Source: Cellulomonas sp. HZM
GTDB lineage: Bacteria; Actinomycetota; Actinomycetes; Actinomycetales; Cellulomonadaceae
Direction: 5' to 3'
NCBI RefSeq assembly: GCF_000708885.1
Contig: NZ_JEOE01000009.1
Span: 1 to 64,000, forward strand
DNA: 64,000 bases
Shown here piece after piece: positions 8,550-17,634 of the stretch. The translations under genes and the position numbers were made by a program. Within the stretch, counting starts at the first letter, position 1. Each line of letters opens with the position of its first letter. The notes under the pieces are model-generated. The model was not told the origin of the DNA and made no database searches. It saw nothing but the letters and a program-made list of their open reading frames with translations.

Positions 8550-9020
8550 ATGAGCCTGCGTCCGCCCTCGCCTGCCGACGACGCGGCGATGGGGGTCGCA
8601 CTCGACGAGGCGCGTGCGTCGCTCGCGAGCGGGGACGTGCCGGTCGGTGCGGTGGTGCTGGGGCCGGACGGGGCGGTCGTGGGCCGCGGGCACAACGTGC
8701 GCGAGGCGGACCACGACCCGGCGGGCCACGCGGAGGTCGTCGCGCTGCGTGCGGCCGCCGCAGCGCTGGGCCGGTGGCGGCTCGACGACTGCACGCTCGT
8801 CGTGACGCTCGAGCCGTGCCTCATGTGCGCCGGCGCGACGGTGCTGGCACGTGTGCCGCGGCTCGTGCTGGGCGCGTGGGACCCGAAGGCCGGGGCGTGC
8901 GGCTCGCAGTGGGACGTCGTGCGTGACCGGCGGCTCAACCACCGCGTCGAGGTGGTCGGCGGCGTGCGGGCCGACGAGTGCGGTGCGCTGCTCGTGGAGT
9001 TCTTCGAGCGGCAGCGCTGA
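8550..9020 (+). CDS. tadA: tRNA-specific adenosine deaminase
   Basis: TadA deaminates the wobble adenosine of tRNA-Arg(ACG) to inosine. The 156-residue protein has the zinc deaminase motifs: HAE at 60-62, whose Glu is the proton shuttle, and PCLMC at 89-93, providing the two cysteine ligands. The later segment WDPKAGACGSQWDV is typical of bacterial TadA. ATG 8550 follows a GATCAT box by 7 nt, suggesting a leaderless start. ATG 8541 in the same frame would add only three residues. Confidence 0.93.
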   Translation: MSLRPPSPADDAAMGVALDEARASLASGDVPVGAVVLGPDGAVVGRGHNVREADHDPAGHAEVVALRAAAAALGRWRLDDCTLVVTLEPCLMCAGATVLARVPRLVLGAWDPKAGACGSQWDVVRDRRLNHRVEVVGGVRADECGALLVEFFERQR

Positions 9021-9098
9021 GGGCGGCCGCGTCGATCGCAGCAGCTCGGAGGCGGGCAGCGTCGAGGGCGACAGGTCCGAGCGTGGCAGCTCCGGGCG

Positions 9099-9917
9099 TC
9101 AGAGCCGTGCGTCCAGTGCCGCGAGTGTCTCCGACGTCCCCGCGTGCACGGTCACGGCCGCGTAGCGGTCCCCGCGCGTCTCGCCGCGGTTGACGATCGC
9201 GACGGGCTTGCCGGTCGACGCCGCGTGCCGCACGAACCGCAGCCCCGACTGCACGGTGAGCGACGACCCGGCGACCAGCAGGGCGTCGGCGGCGTCGACC
9301 ATCGCGTACGCCCGGTCGACGCGCTCGCGTGGCACGGTCTCGCCGAAGTAGACGATCTCCGGCTTGAGCATCCCGCCGCACACCTCGCAGTCGGCGACGA
9401 CGAAGTGCGACGTCTCCTCGATCACCGCGTCGGCGTCGGGGGCCGTCTCGGCGTCGGCGACGTCCTGGTCGAAGCCGGGGTTGAGGTCGTCGAGCCTCGC
9501 GGCGAGCTCGGCGCGGGCGATCAACTGGCCGCAGCCCAGGCACACGACGCGGTCGTAGCGCCCGTGCAGGTCGATCACGTTCCTGGAGCCCGCCTGCTCG
9601 TGCAGCAGGTCGACGTTCTGCGTGATGACCCCGACGACGACGCCGCGTGCCTCGAGCCGTACGAGCGCCCGGTGCCCCTCGTTGGGTCTCGTCGCGCCGA
9701 CCCGCCGCCAGCCCACGTGGTTGCGCGCCCAGTAGTGCCGGCGGAACGCCTCGTCCCCGACGAACTGCTGGTACGTCATCGGCGTGCGAGGCGGCGAGTC
9801 GGGTCCGCGGTAGTCGGGGATGCCGGAGTCGGTGGACACGCCCGCGCCCGTGAGCACCGCGAGGCGGCGGCCCGCGAGCGCGGCGACGAGCTCGTCGTAC
9901 GGGTCCGCTGCGGTCAC
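9099..9917 (-). CDS. SIR2-family NAD-dependent protein deacylase (sirtuin)
   Basis: The 272-residue protein carries the sirtuin signatures in order. GAGVSTDSGIPDYRG (24-38) binds NAD, and TQNVDLLH (99-106) and catalytic His118 in DLHGRYD follow. A four-cysteine zinc site is made by CLGC (126-129) and CEVC (177-180), and GSSLTVQSG binds NAD. It should remove acyl groups from lysines using NAD, producing O-acyl-ADP-ribose. The start is GTG 9917, 6 nt after a TACGGT box, again a leaderless arrangement. The segment between the two cysteine pairs is somewhat long and acidic. Confidence 0.93.
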   Translation of the reverse strand: MTAADPYDELVAALAGRRLAVLTGAGVSTDSGIPDYRGPDSPPRTPMTYQQFVGDEAFRRHYWARNHVGWRRVGATRPNEGHRALVRLEARGVVVGVITQNVDLLHEQAGSRNVIDLHGRYDRVVCLGCGQLIARAELAARLDDLNPGFDQDVADAETAPDADAVIEETSHFVVADCEVCGGMLKPEIVYFGETVPRERVDRAYAMVDAADALLVAGSSLTVQSGLRFVRHAASTGKPVAIVNRGETRGDRYAAVTVHAGTSETLAALDARL

Positions 9918-10011
9918 CCGGCCACCGTACGTCTCGCGTCGGCCGAGGACTGGACGGGTGCGCCGGAGGCGATTCGGAGCATCGGCTCCGACCGGGTACC
10001 CTTCTCGGCGA

Positions 10012-10101
10012 GGTAGCGTGTCCGAGCGGCCTAAGGAGCACGCCTCGAAAGCGTGTGTGGGTGAAAGTCCACCGTGGGTTCAAATCCCACCGCTACCGCC
10101 A
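10012..10101 (+). tRNA. tRNA-Ser(CGA)
   Basis: A class II tRNA of 87 nt plus an encoded CCA. The acceptor GGTAGCG pairs with CGCTACC (10091-10097). The anticodon stem CACGC/GCGTG encloses loop CTCGAAA with anticodon CGA, which reads UCG. The long variable arm (around GTGGGTGAAAGTCCAC) is diagnostic for tRNA-Ser, and the T-loop has GGTTCAAATCC. Confidence 0.97.
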
Positions 10102-10124
10102 CGAGATGTCGCAAGACGTCCCGA

Positions 10125-10153
10125 CAGGCCGGACCCCGCGCGGGTCCGGCCTG
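10125..10153 (+). terminator. Terminator of tRNA-Ser
   Basis: A perfect 12-bp stem (10125-10136 with 10142-10153) with a 5-nt loop is followed by TTGCTTT, a good intrinsic terminator 24 bp after the tRNA. Confidence 0.85.
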
Positions 10154-10234
10154 TTGCTTTACCTGCATCGCTCCACCCGCAGGGTCCGACCACCCGCACT
10201 GCCACCCGCTGGCGACGACGACAGGGGTTCGACG

Positions 10235-10918
10235 ATGGTGACGGGACCCAGCGGGTCACGCGCGCAGGTCGCGCTCGCGTTCCTGCGCACCAAGATCACG
10301 TCGGGCGAGTGGCCGGTGAACTCGCGGATCCCCACGGAGCCCGAACTCATGGAGCTCATCGGCGTGGGCCGCGGGACGGTGCGCGAGGCGGTGCGCTCGC
10401 TGGCCAGCGTGGGGATGCTCGAGTCGATGGTCAGCCGCGGCACGTACGTGCGCTCGCGGCTGCCGGTGAGCAACGTCCTGGCCGACTTCGTCGCTGGGTA
10501 CGACCTGGAGGACATCCTCGGTTTCCGGCGTGCGCTCGAGGTAGATGCGGCGTTCGAGGCCGCGACCCGGCGCACCGACGCGCAGCTCGAGGCGATGCGC
10601 GCGGCGCTCGCGGCGGACGCGCGCGTGGCGGGCGGGCGGGGCGACGCGGTCGAGCGGGGGCGCCTGCCGGGGCACTTCCACCATCTCGTCGTCGAGGCCG
10701 CGGGGAATCGCCTCATGACGGGGCTGTACGGCGGGATCATGGCCGCGCTGCGGTCGGCGATCGCCACGGGTGCGGTTGTCGACGCGGCGTCGCCGGACGT
10801 GCGGCACGACGACCACGCCGCGATCCTCGCGGCGCTCGAGGCCGCCGACGCGCCGGGCACCGCCCGCGCGATGCTCGCTCACGCGGGCCGGGACCTGGTC
10901 GTCGCCCCTCCCGCCTGA
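10235..10918 (+). CDS. GntR/FadR-family transcriptional regulator
   Basis: The 227-residue protein has an N-terminal winged helix (about 10-75, with SRIPTEPELMELIGVGRGTV as the recognition region). An all-helical FCD effector domain (~85-225) follows, including a metal-site-like FHHLVVEAAGNRLM. FCD regulators usually sense organic acids. The start is ATG 10235 behind AGGGG, and the open frame through the tRNA is a shadow. It stands alone before the iron operon. Whether it regulates that operon is unknown, because the DtxR-like box lies downstream of it. Confidence 0.88.
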   Translation: MVTGPSGSRAQVALAFLRTKITSGEWPVNSRIPTEPELMELIGVGRGTVREAVRSLASVGMLESMVSRGTYVRSRLPVSNVLADFVAGYDLEDILGFRRALEVDAAFEAATRRTDAQLEAMRAALAADARVAGGRGDAVERGRLPGHFHHLVVEAAGNRLMTGLYGGIMAALRSAIATGAVVDAASPDVRHDDHAAILAALEAADAPGTARAMLAHAGRDLVVAPPA

Positions 10919-10969
10919 CGCCTGTCCCGGACGTGGCCGGTGTCACAGTTCGTCTGATGTTCGTCTGAC

Positions 10970-10988
10970 TATGCTTAGGCTCACCTAT
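10970..10988 (+). promoter_or_regulatory. DtxR/IdeR-like iron box before the siderophore operon
   Basis: The 19-mer TATGCTTAGGCTCACCTAT matches the DtxR/IdeR consensus TTAGGTTAGGCTAACCTAA at 14 of 19 positions by direct comparison. It sits 21 bp before the GTG of the binding-protein gene, so iron-loaded repressor would block transcription. Consensus from knowledge of the family; binding is inferred. Confidence 0.75.
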
Positions 10989-11009
10989 CCCCGGGAGCTG
11001 GAGCCTGCT

Positions 11010-12050
11010 GTGACCGTCAGACGATGGGCACGCGCGGTGGTCGCCGTCGCGTGCTGCGCCGCCCTCGCCGCGTGCACGAGCGCCGGTGCGCCCGGCTCGA
11101 CGGACGCGAGCGGGGCGGGCCAGAGCGCGACGGGCCAGAACGCGACGGGCACGCGCACGGTCGAGAACGTCGACGGCACCCCGGTCGCGGTCCCGGCGGA
11201 GCCTCAGCGCGTGGTGACCCTCAGCGAACCGACGACCGACGCGGTTCTCGCGCTCGGCATCGAGCCCGTCGGCGTCGTGAGCGGGCGGGGGCAGAGCACC
11301 GTCTCGCACTACCTCGCCGACCGCGCTCAGGGCATCCCGCTGCTGGGCGGTGTGGCGCAGCCCAACTACGAGGCGATCGGGCGCGCGAAGCCGGACCTCA
11401 TCCTGGTCGACGGCACGAGCATCAACAACGACGCCGAGTCCGTCGAGATGCTGCGCCGCATCGCGCCGACGGTCTACACGGGCTACGCGGGCGGCGACTG
11501 GCGCACCAACTTCCGCACGGTCGCGGACGCGCTGGGCCGGGCCGACGAGGCGCAGACCGTGCTCGACGAGTACGACGCGCACGCCAAGAAGGTCGGCGCG
11601 GAGCTCGCCGCGGCCGGCTTCGACGACGACACGTTCTCGATCGTGCGGTGGCAGGGCACGTCGGCGGCGCTCATCCTCACCGAGCTCCCGCCCGGCGTCG
11701 CGCTGACCGACCTGGGCCTGAAGCGGCCGGCAGGGCAGGACGTGCGGGGGCGTGGGCACGCGGAGCCGGTCTCGCTCGAGAACCTCGCGCGGATCGACGC
11801 CGACTACCTGTTCCTCGGCACGCTCGGCGGCTCGTCGGTGGACAACCCGGCAGCGGGCGGCGCGGCCGACGACGACGCGGCGCGATCCGCGCTGCTCGAC
11901 GCGGAGAAGACCCCTGGCTTCACCAGCCTCGCGGCATACCGCGCGGGCCATGTCATCCCCGTCGACGGGTCCACGTGGACCTCGACGGGCGGCCCGATCC
12001 TCATGAACGACATCGTCGACGACGTGCGGGCAGCGCTGCTCGGCAGCTGA
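11010..12050 (+). CDS. Iron-siderophore ABC transporter substrate-binding lipoprotein
   Basis: The 346-residue protein has a lipoprotein signal peptide ending in LAAC (19-22). It then shows the FecB/periplasmic-binding fold: VVTLSEPTTDAVLALGIEP, NYEAIGRAKPDLILV, a long linking helix, and a second lobe ending in GGPILMNDIVDDV. It would capture a ferric siderophore at the outer face of the membrane. GTG 11010 lies behind GGGAGCTGGAG. It is the first gene of the island and lies directly after the iron box. Permeases and ATPase follow after two surface-protein genes. Confidence 0.93.
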   Translation: MTVRRWARAVVAVACCAALAACTSAGAPGSTDASGAGQSATGQNATGTRTVENVDGTPVAVPAEPQRVVTLSEPTTDAVLALGIEPVGVVSGRGQSTVSHYLADRAQGIPLLGGVAQPNYEAIGRAKPDLILVDGTSINNDAESVEMLRRIAPTVYTGYAGGDWRTNFRTVADALGRADEAQTVLDEYDAHAKKVGAELAAAGFDDDTFSIVRWQGTSAALILTELPPGVALTDLGLKRPAGQDVRGRGHAEPVSLENLARIDADYLFLGTLGGSSVDNPAAGGAADDDAARSALLDAEKTPGFTSLAAYRAGHVIPVDGSTWTSTGGPILMNDIVDDVRAALLGS

Positions 12051-12078
12051 GCCCCACCACCTACGGCAAGGACCTGCG

Positions 12079-14523
12079 ATGAGCCACCCACCTCTGCGTC
12101 GCGTGCTCGCGGCCGCTCTGCCCGCCGTGCTCGGCGCGATCGCGCTCGCGCTCGTCGTGGGCCCGGCCGCCCCCGCGACGGCGGGCGACGAGGGCACGAC
12201 GCGCACGGGAGCCGGCGACCCCGCCGTGACGTTCACCGTCCCGGACCAGGTCACCAAGGGCGACGACCTCGTCGTGCGCGGCACGGGGTGGCTCAGCGCC
12301 GACGGCACCGCGGGCTCGGTCGTCGCGGTGAAGCTCGACCAGGGCGCGGTGTCGACCACCGGCGTCGTGAAGAACCCGGCGACCGGTCAGACGATCGGCA
12401 ACAAGACCGTGGTCGCGGCGGCCCAGGCGGACTCGTCGGGCGCCTTCACGCTCACCGTCCCCTTCCCGACGAGCGCGACGACGAACGCGAGCTGGGCCGC
12501 GGGCGAGCAGCACTCGATCACGCTGCTCACGGGCTCGCTGCTGCCGAACGACGTGGTGCGCAGCGAGAGCGCGACGTTCGACGTCGTCGCCCCGGGGCAC
12601 GGGTGCTCGTCGGACCAGGTCCTCGCGTCGGGGACCACCGGCGACCAGACCGCGACGGTGTGCGCGCAGCGCGACGTCTCGTCGGCGGCGTCGTCGACCC
12701 TGACGCTCGTGGGCCACGGGTGGCTGACGCGCGACGGGTCGGCGGGGTCGGTCGTCGCGATCAAGCTCACGAGCCGGGCCACGCCGTCGGGCGAGGACTT
12801 CCAGTTCGTGCACACCGGCGCCGCGGGGGACGCGGTCCTCGGCCGGCCGGGCGACGGTGGCAAGGACGCGACGATCTGGGCGCTCGCGACCGCGGACCGC
12901 GACGGCGACTTCACCGTCACGGTCCCGGTGCCGACGGCGGCCAACGTCCCGGCGAAGGTCGGCGCGGCCGGGGCGCCGGCTGCCGGGCACAAGCTGACGG
13001 TGCGGGCGCAGAGCGGGTCGCGCGCGGGCGACACCGCGCACACGCTCGAGTCCGCGTCGCTGCGGGTCGACGGCAAGGCCTACCCGGGTGACGACGACGG
13101 CTCGGCGCCGACCGTCGCGTGCACGGCCGCTGGTGCGGCGGAGGCGCACGTCGCGTACCCGACCGGGCAGGCGAAGAACTCGACGACCGGGCCGGTGCTC
13201 GCGCGCGGCGGTGTGCTGCACCTCGTGGGGACGGGCTGGTGCGCGACGAAGGCGTCGGCGGGCGGCTCGACGATCGCGGTCAAGATCGACGACGGCGCGT
13301 ACTCCCACCGCCCCGACGAGCTCGTGACGTCCAACGCGACGATCTGGGCCGTCGTCGAGGTGAGCAGCAAGGACGGCTCGTTCGACGCGGCGATCACGCT
13401 GCCGACGGGCGGTCGCAGCGTCCCGGCGCTCCCCGACGGCGTGCACACGCTCCGCCTGCTCACCGGCTCGCTCAAGCCGGGTGACCCGGTCCGGACGCTC
13501 GAGACCGGCCCCTTCACGGTCGGCACCTACCGACCCAACGGTCTGCCGGACCTCGTCGAGGCGCGCGAGGACCTGACGTCGGCGTCGCGGCACGGCCTCG
13601 CCGCGAGGCTCGGCGCGTCGGCGGTCCGCGTCACGGTCCGGGGCGACGAGGACTGGGCGTTCCTCACGGCGTACCTGCCGGACGGCTCGGTGCGCTACCC
13701 GTGGGGCGACACGTGGTTCCGCCCGGGTTCGGCGGGGTCGTTCCGCGCTCCGCTCGACGGCGTGGACCTGCCCACCGGAAGCTGGAAGCTCGCGGCGCAG
13801 CGGCCGGACGGCACGTTGATCGGGTGGGCAGCCGTGTCCGTGCCGCAGGCCGCGGTGGACGACGGCGACGACGAGCCCGCCGTGGCGCCGCCCGCGGCAG
13901 ACCCCGGGTCCGACGAGCCCGCGAGGGTGCGTGCGGACCGGCCCGCGGCCCCGCGAGCGAAGCCGGTGGCGGCGACGACGAGCCCGACGCCGGCCGCGCG
14001 CCCGACGACGACGCCCGCGGCGCCCGTCGCGGACGGCTCCGAGCTCACCGTTGTGCCGCGCGGCGGGGTGACCGCATCGGCGGACGGGACGGTGGTGACG
14101 CTCACGGTGCCCACGGCGGTCGCGCCGGGTGACTGGGTGTACGTGTACGTCTTCTCCGAGCCGACGCCCGTCGGCTGGGTCCAGGTCGACGCCGACCGGC
14201 ACGTGCGCGTCGACATCGGGGCGCTCGAGCCGGGTGAGCACCGGGTGCTGCTCCTCGACGCGGACGGCTCGACGATCGGGTGGGCTCCCGCGACGGTGCG
14301 CGAGCCGCCCGCCGAGCCGGCCCCGGCGGCGGTCGATCCGGAGCCGGCCCCGGCGCCTGTCGCGGCGCAGGCTCCGGCCGCCCGGGTCGAGGCGGCCGGC
14401 GACGAGCTGCTCGGCTCGGCCGACGTGGCGCTCCTCGTCGCCGCGGCCGCTCTCCTGGTGGTCGGCGGCGCGGTCGTCGTCGTGGTCCGCAGGCGTCGGT
14501 CCGGGGAGAGGGGTGCGCGATGA
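12079..14523 (+). CDS. Membrane-anchored surface protein with three copies of an iron-island module
   Basis: The 814-residue protein has a signal peptide (1-36) and three ~120-residue beta-rich modules at about 48-171, 195-332 and 362-482. Each has G-x-GW, S-(V/T)-(V/I)-A-x-K-(L/I), an acidic D-G/D-F strand and L-(L)-TGSL or a variant. Two smaller related modules containing IGW follow (~490-605 and ~655-735), then a Pro/Ala linker and a C-terminal TM helix (~775-797) with an RRRR tail. No LPxTG motif is present. The gene lies 28 bp after the siderophore-binding lipoprotein, overlaps the next gene, and its module recurs in the divergent 1,117-residue protein. A role in capturing or relaying iron, siderophore or haem at the surface is inferred. 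It does not resemble the HtaA haem-binding domain. Confidence 0.88.
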   Translation: MSHPPLRRVLAAALPAVLGAIALALVVGPAAPATAGDEGTTRTGAGDPAVTFTVPDQVTKGDDLVVRGTGWLSADGTAGSVVAVKLDQGAVSTTGVVKNPATGQTIGNKTVVAAAQADSSGAFTLTVPFPTSATTNASWAAGEQHSITLLTGSLLPNDVVRSESATFDVVAPGHGCSSDQVLASGTTGDQTATVCAQRDVSSAASSTLTLVGHGWLTRDGSAGSVVAIKLTSRATPSGEDFQFVHTGAAGDAVLGRPGDGGKDATIWALATADRDGDFTVTVPVPTAANVPAKVGAAGAPAAGHKLTVRAQSGSRAGDTAHTLESASLRVDGKAYPGDDDGSAPTVACTAAGAAEAHVAYPTGQAKNSTTGPVLARGGVLHLVGTGWCATKASAGGSTIAVKIDDGAYSHRPDELVTSNATIWAVVEVSSKDGSFDAAITLPTGGRSVPALPDGVHTLRLLTGSLKPGDPVRTLETGPFTVGTYRPNGLPDLVEAREDLTSASRHGLAARLGASAVRVTVRGDEDWAFLTAYLPDGSVRYPWGDTWFRPGSAGSFRAPLDGVDLPTGSWKLAAQRPDGTLIGWAAVSVPQAAVDDGDDEPAVAPPAADPGSDEPARVRADRPAAPRAKPVAATTSPTPAARPTTTPAAPVADGSELTVVPRGGVTASADGTVVTLTVPTAVAPGDWVYVYVFSEPTPVGWVQVDADRHVRVDIGALEPGEHRVLLLDADGSTIGWAPATVREPPAEPAPAAVDPEPAPAPVAAQAPAARVEAAGDELLGSADVALLVAAAALLVVGGAVVVVVRRRRSGERGAR

Positions 14524-15476
14524 GCACGGGCAGGCACGCAGGGTCCGGTTCGCGGGTCGCCGCGCGGGTGGTGCTCGCGCTCGCGGGCGTCGCGGCGCTC
14601 GTCGGGTCCGGCCTCGGCCCGGCCGCCGCGTTGCCGCCGGGGGGCGCCGGGTCCAGCACGCCAGGGACGTCGTCGACCGTGTCCCCCACGCGGCTGTCCG
14701 CGGGCGACACCATCCGCTTCACGCTGCGCGGGTTCCCGGCCGGCGAGACCGTCAACGTCAAGATCGACGACGGCGCGGGCTACAGCGACCAGACGATCCA
14801 GGGCTCGGGAGTCGTCTACCAGCAGAAGATCGCGGCAGGCGGGACCGTGTCGGGGTCGTTCGCGCTGCCCGCGAAGCTCAGCGCGGGCAGGCACTGGCTG
14901 CGGTTCCTCGCGAGCGAGGAGTTCACCGACGCGAAGGGCAACCTGGGCGTGAAGGGGTACACCAACCGGAGCCCCGAGTTCACGGTCGTCGCGGCCACGA
15001 CGAGCGGCAGCACGGGTGGCAAGACCTCGGGCGGGAAGACGACGACGGGGTCGTCGAAGGGCTCGCAGGACGCGACGGGCGGGCGCGACGGCGCGCCGGA
15101 CGCCGCGTCGCGGGGGGAGTCGGCGACGTCCGGGTCGGAGCAGGGCGCGGACGCGGGCGACGAGTCCGCCGCCGCCGAGCCGGGAGCGGTCGTCACGGCC
15201 CGCCCGCGCATCGAGGCGTCGACGGCACCGGCGACAGCCGCACCCACCACGTCTCCCACCATGTCTCCCACCGCCGAGCAGACGCTGGGGACGGCGGCGC
15301 CCGCCCTCGCGGCGACCGACCCGTCGACCGGGTCGCAGACGCCCGTGCTCGGCCTCGGCGCGCTCGCCGGCGTCGTCGTGCTCGGAGGGCTGGGCGCGTG
15401 GCTCGCGCTGCGCCGCCCACGAGGAGCGCCACGAGGAGCGTCCCGCGGCGCGCGGCCACCGGCCGGCGGAGCGTGA
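14520..15476 (+). CDS. Membrane-anchored surface protein with one related module
   Basis: The 318-residue protein starts at ATG 14520, overlapping the previous stop by 4 bp. It has a signal peptide (about 1-39) and one beta-rich module (~55-160) with FTLRGFPAGETVNVKIDDG and a later LRFLASEEF, which parallel the module core of the gene before it. A long Gly/Ser/Thr/Pro linker and a C-terminal TM helix with a basic tail follow. Translational coupling to the permease gene makes it an integral part of the uptake operon. The function is unknown, but it may hand substrate from the larger surface protein to the lipoprotein. Confidence 0.85.
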   Translation: MSTGRHAGSGSRVAARVVLALAGVAALVGSGLGPAAALPPGGAGSSTPGTSSTVSPTRLSAGDTIRFTLRGFPAGETVNVKIDDGAGYSDQTIQGSGVVYQQKIAAGGTVSGSFALPAKLSAGRHWLRFLASEEFTDAKGNLGVKGYTNRSPEFTVVAATTSGSTGGKTSGGKTTTGSSKGSQDATGGRDGAPDAASRGESATSGSEQGADAGDESAAAEPGAVVTARPRIEASTAPATAAPTTSPTMSPTAEQTLGTAAPALAATDPSTGSQTPVLGLGALAGVVVLGGLGAWLALRRPRGAPRGASRGARPPAGGA

Positions 15477-16537
15477 CCGCGCCTCTCCTCGAGCGCGCGG
15501 CGCCCCGGCCCAGCGGCGCACCGGCGGGTCCCCGCGCCGCACGCCGTGCCACGCGATGGGCCGCGCTCGTCGGTGCCGCCGTGCTGCTCGTCGTCCTCGT
15601 GCTCGTCGGGCTGAGCGTCGGCTCGCACGCCATGCCCCTGGGCCGCACGTGGTCGCTGCTGCTGCACCCCGACGGCAGCGCCGAGTCCGCGATGCTGCAC
15701 GACCTGCGGCTGCCGCGCACGCTCGTCGCGCTCGTCGTCGGCGCCGCCCTCGGCCTGGCCGGCAGCCTCATGCAGCAGCTCACTCGCAACCCCCTCGCCG
15801 ACCCCGGGATCCTCGGCGTGAACGCGGGCGCGGGGTTCGCGGTGGTGCTCGCGGTCGCGCTGCTCGGGGTGCACGGCGTGAGCTCGTACGTGTGGTTCGC
15901 GTTCGGCGGGGCGGCGCTCGCGGCGGTCGCGGTCACGGTGCTCGGCGCGATCGGGGGCCGCGGAGCGACGCCGGTGCGGCTCGCGCTCGCGGGCGTCGCC
16001 GTGGGCGCGGCGCTCACGGCGCTGACGCAGACCGTGGTCCTCGCGGACCAGACGGCGTTCAACGAGTTCCGGTTCTGGGTGGTCGGCTCGCTCGAGGGCC
16101 GGGGCTGGCCCGTGCTCGGATCGGTGGTGCCCTTCATCGGCGTCGGTGCGGTGCTCGCGCTCGCGCTGGGCCCGTCGCTCGACGCGATGTCGCTGGGCGA
16201 CGAGGCGGGGACCGCGCTCGGCGTGCGGGTCGCGCGCACGCGCGCGCTGACGATCGTCGCGATCACGGTGCTGTGCGGGGCGGCGACCGCGGCGATCGGG
16301 CCCGTGTCGTTCGTCGGGCTGGCCGTGCCGTTCGTCGCCCGCGCGCTCGTCGGCACCGACCAGCGCTGGGTCGGTGCGCTGTGCCTGCTGCTCGGCCCGG
16401 CGTGGCTGCTCGGGGCGGACGTCCTGGCGCGCGTGGTGGTCGCACCGCAGGAGGTGCCCGTGGGTGTCGTCGCGGCGCTCGTCGGTGCGCCGTTCTTCGT
16501 CGCACTGGTCCGGCGCCGTTCGGTGGCGGCGCCGTGA
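15473..16537 (+). CDS. FecCD-family siderophore ABC transporter permease (FepD-type)
   Basis: The 354-residue protein has about nine to ten TM helices. It carries the FecCD landmarks LRLPRTLVALVVGAALGLAG and QQLTRNPLADPGILGVNAGA, the ATPase-coupling segment LGDEAGTALGVRVARTR, and GPVSFVGLAVPFVARAL. GTG 15473 overlaps the preceding stop, so translation is coupled. It pairs with the next gene to form the heterodimeric channel for a ferric siderophore. Confidence 0.94.
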   Translation: MTAPLLERAAPRPSGAPAGPRAARRATRWAALVGAAVLLVVLVLVGLSVGSHAMPLGRTWSLLLHPDGSAESAMLHDLRLPRTLVALVVGAALGLAGSLMQQLTRNPLADPGILGVNAGAGFAVVLAVALLGVHGVSSYVWFAFGGAALAAVAVTVLGAIGGRGATPVRLALAGVAVGAALTALTQTVVLADQTAFNEFRFWVVGSLEGRGWPVLGSVVPFIGVGAVLALALGPSLDAMSLGDEAGTALGVRVARTRALTIVAITVLCGAATAAIGPVSFVGLAVPFVARALVGTDQRWVGALCLLLGPAWLLGADVLARVVVAPQEVPVGVVAALVGAPFFVALVRRRSVAAP

Positions 16538-17634
16538 GGGCAGTCGTGGACCGTGCGCCGGAGACGGTGGAGGCTGCCGCCCGGCCCGCGGAGCGGCACT
16601 CCCGGCACGTCGTCTGGCGCGTCGGTGGGCTGAGCGTGCGGTTCGAGCGGCGGACCGCGGTCGTGCACCTCGTGCTCGTCGTCGCGCTCGCCGCCGCCGC
16701 GCTGTGGGCGCTGACCCTCGGCGACTACGGCATCCCCGTCGGGCAGGTGGTCGCGGCGCTGCGCGGGCACGCCGACGACCCGCTCGCGGCGTGGTTCGTG
16801 ACCGACGTGCGGCTGCCGCGCGTGACGGCGGCGGTGCTCGTCGGGGCCGCGCTCGGCGTGTCGGGCGCGATCTTCCAGACGATCTCCGGCAACCCGCTGG
16901 GCAGCCCCGACGTCATCGGTTTCACCACGGGATCGGCGACGGGTGCGCTCGTGGCGATCATCCTCGTGGGGGCGTCGCCGGCCGGGACCTCGCTGGGCGC
17001 GGTCGTCGGCGGGCTCGTCGCGGCGCTCGTCGTGTACCTGCTGTCGTGGCGGCACGGGGTCGCCGGGTTCCGGCTGGTGCTCGTCGGGATCGGGGTCGGG
17101 GCGACGCTGCACGCCGCCAACGCGCTGCTCGTCGTGGAGGCTCCGCTGGACCGCGCGCAGAGCGCCGCGCAGTGGCAGGCCGGGTCGCTCAACGGGGTGA
17201 CCTGGGCGCAGCTCGCGTGGCTCGCGGTGGCCCTGGCGATGCTCGTGCCGGTCGCGGCGGCGGTGTCCCGCGGGCTTTCGGTGCTGCCGCTCGGGGACGA
17301 CCTCGCGCGCTCGCTCGGGACGCGCGTGCAGGGCGCACGGCTCGTGGCGGTGCTCGTCGGCGTGGCCCTCGTCGCGCTCGCCACCGCCGTGACCGGCCCT
17401 ATCGCGTTCGTCGCGCTCGCGGCCCCGCACCTGGTCCGGCGGCTCACGCGTAACGCGGGCGTCGCGCTGACCGGCGGCGCGCTGCTGGGCGCGCTGCTCG
17501 TGCTCGTGAGCGACGTCGCCGCGCAACGGCTGTTCGCCCCGACGCAGCTCGCCGTCGGGATCGTCACCGGCGCGCTCGGGGGCACGTACCTCGTCGCGCT
17601 CCTGGCGCTGGAGTGGAGGAGGAGCCGCACATGA
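16534..17634 (+). CDS. FecCD-family siderophore ABC transporter permease (FepG-type)
   Basis: This 366-residue multispanning protein is the second permease half. Diagnostic segments are RLPRVTAAVLVGAALGVSGA, TISGNPLGSPDVIGFTTGSA, LGDDLARSLGTRVQGARL and GPIAFVALAAPHLVRRLTR. GTG 16534 overlaps the previous gene by 4 bp, and GTG 16546 is an alternative. A ~45-residue cytoplasmic N-terminus precedes the first helix. Confidence 0.94.
   Translation: MRAVVDRAPETVEAAARPAERHSRHVVWRVGGLSVRFERRTAVVHLVLVVALAAAALWALTLGDYGIPVGQVVAALRGHADDPLAAWFVTDVRLPRVTAAVLVGAALGVSGAIFQTISGNPLGSPDVIGFTTGSATGALVAIILVGASPAGTSLGAVVGGLVAALVVYLLSWRHGVAGFRLVLVGIGVGATLHAANALLVVEAPLDRAQSAAQWQAGSLNGVTWAQLAWLAVALAMLVPVAAAVSRGLSVLPLGDDLARSLGTRVQGARLVAVLVGVALVALATAVTGPIAFVALAAPHLVRRLTRNAGVALTGGALLGALLVLVSDVAAQRLFAPTQLAVGIVTGALGGTYLVALLALEWRRSRT

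Noticed and set aside
10012..10101. tRNA-Ser as an integration site
   Set aside because: No integrase, repeated tRNA 3' end or compositional change was seen nearby.
12079..15476. HtaA or NEAT haem-binding domains in the surface proteins
   Set aside because: The modules lack the aromatic and Tyr/His patterns expected of those families. Only the location suggests iron.
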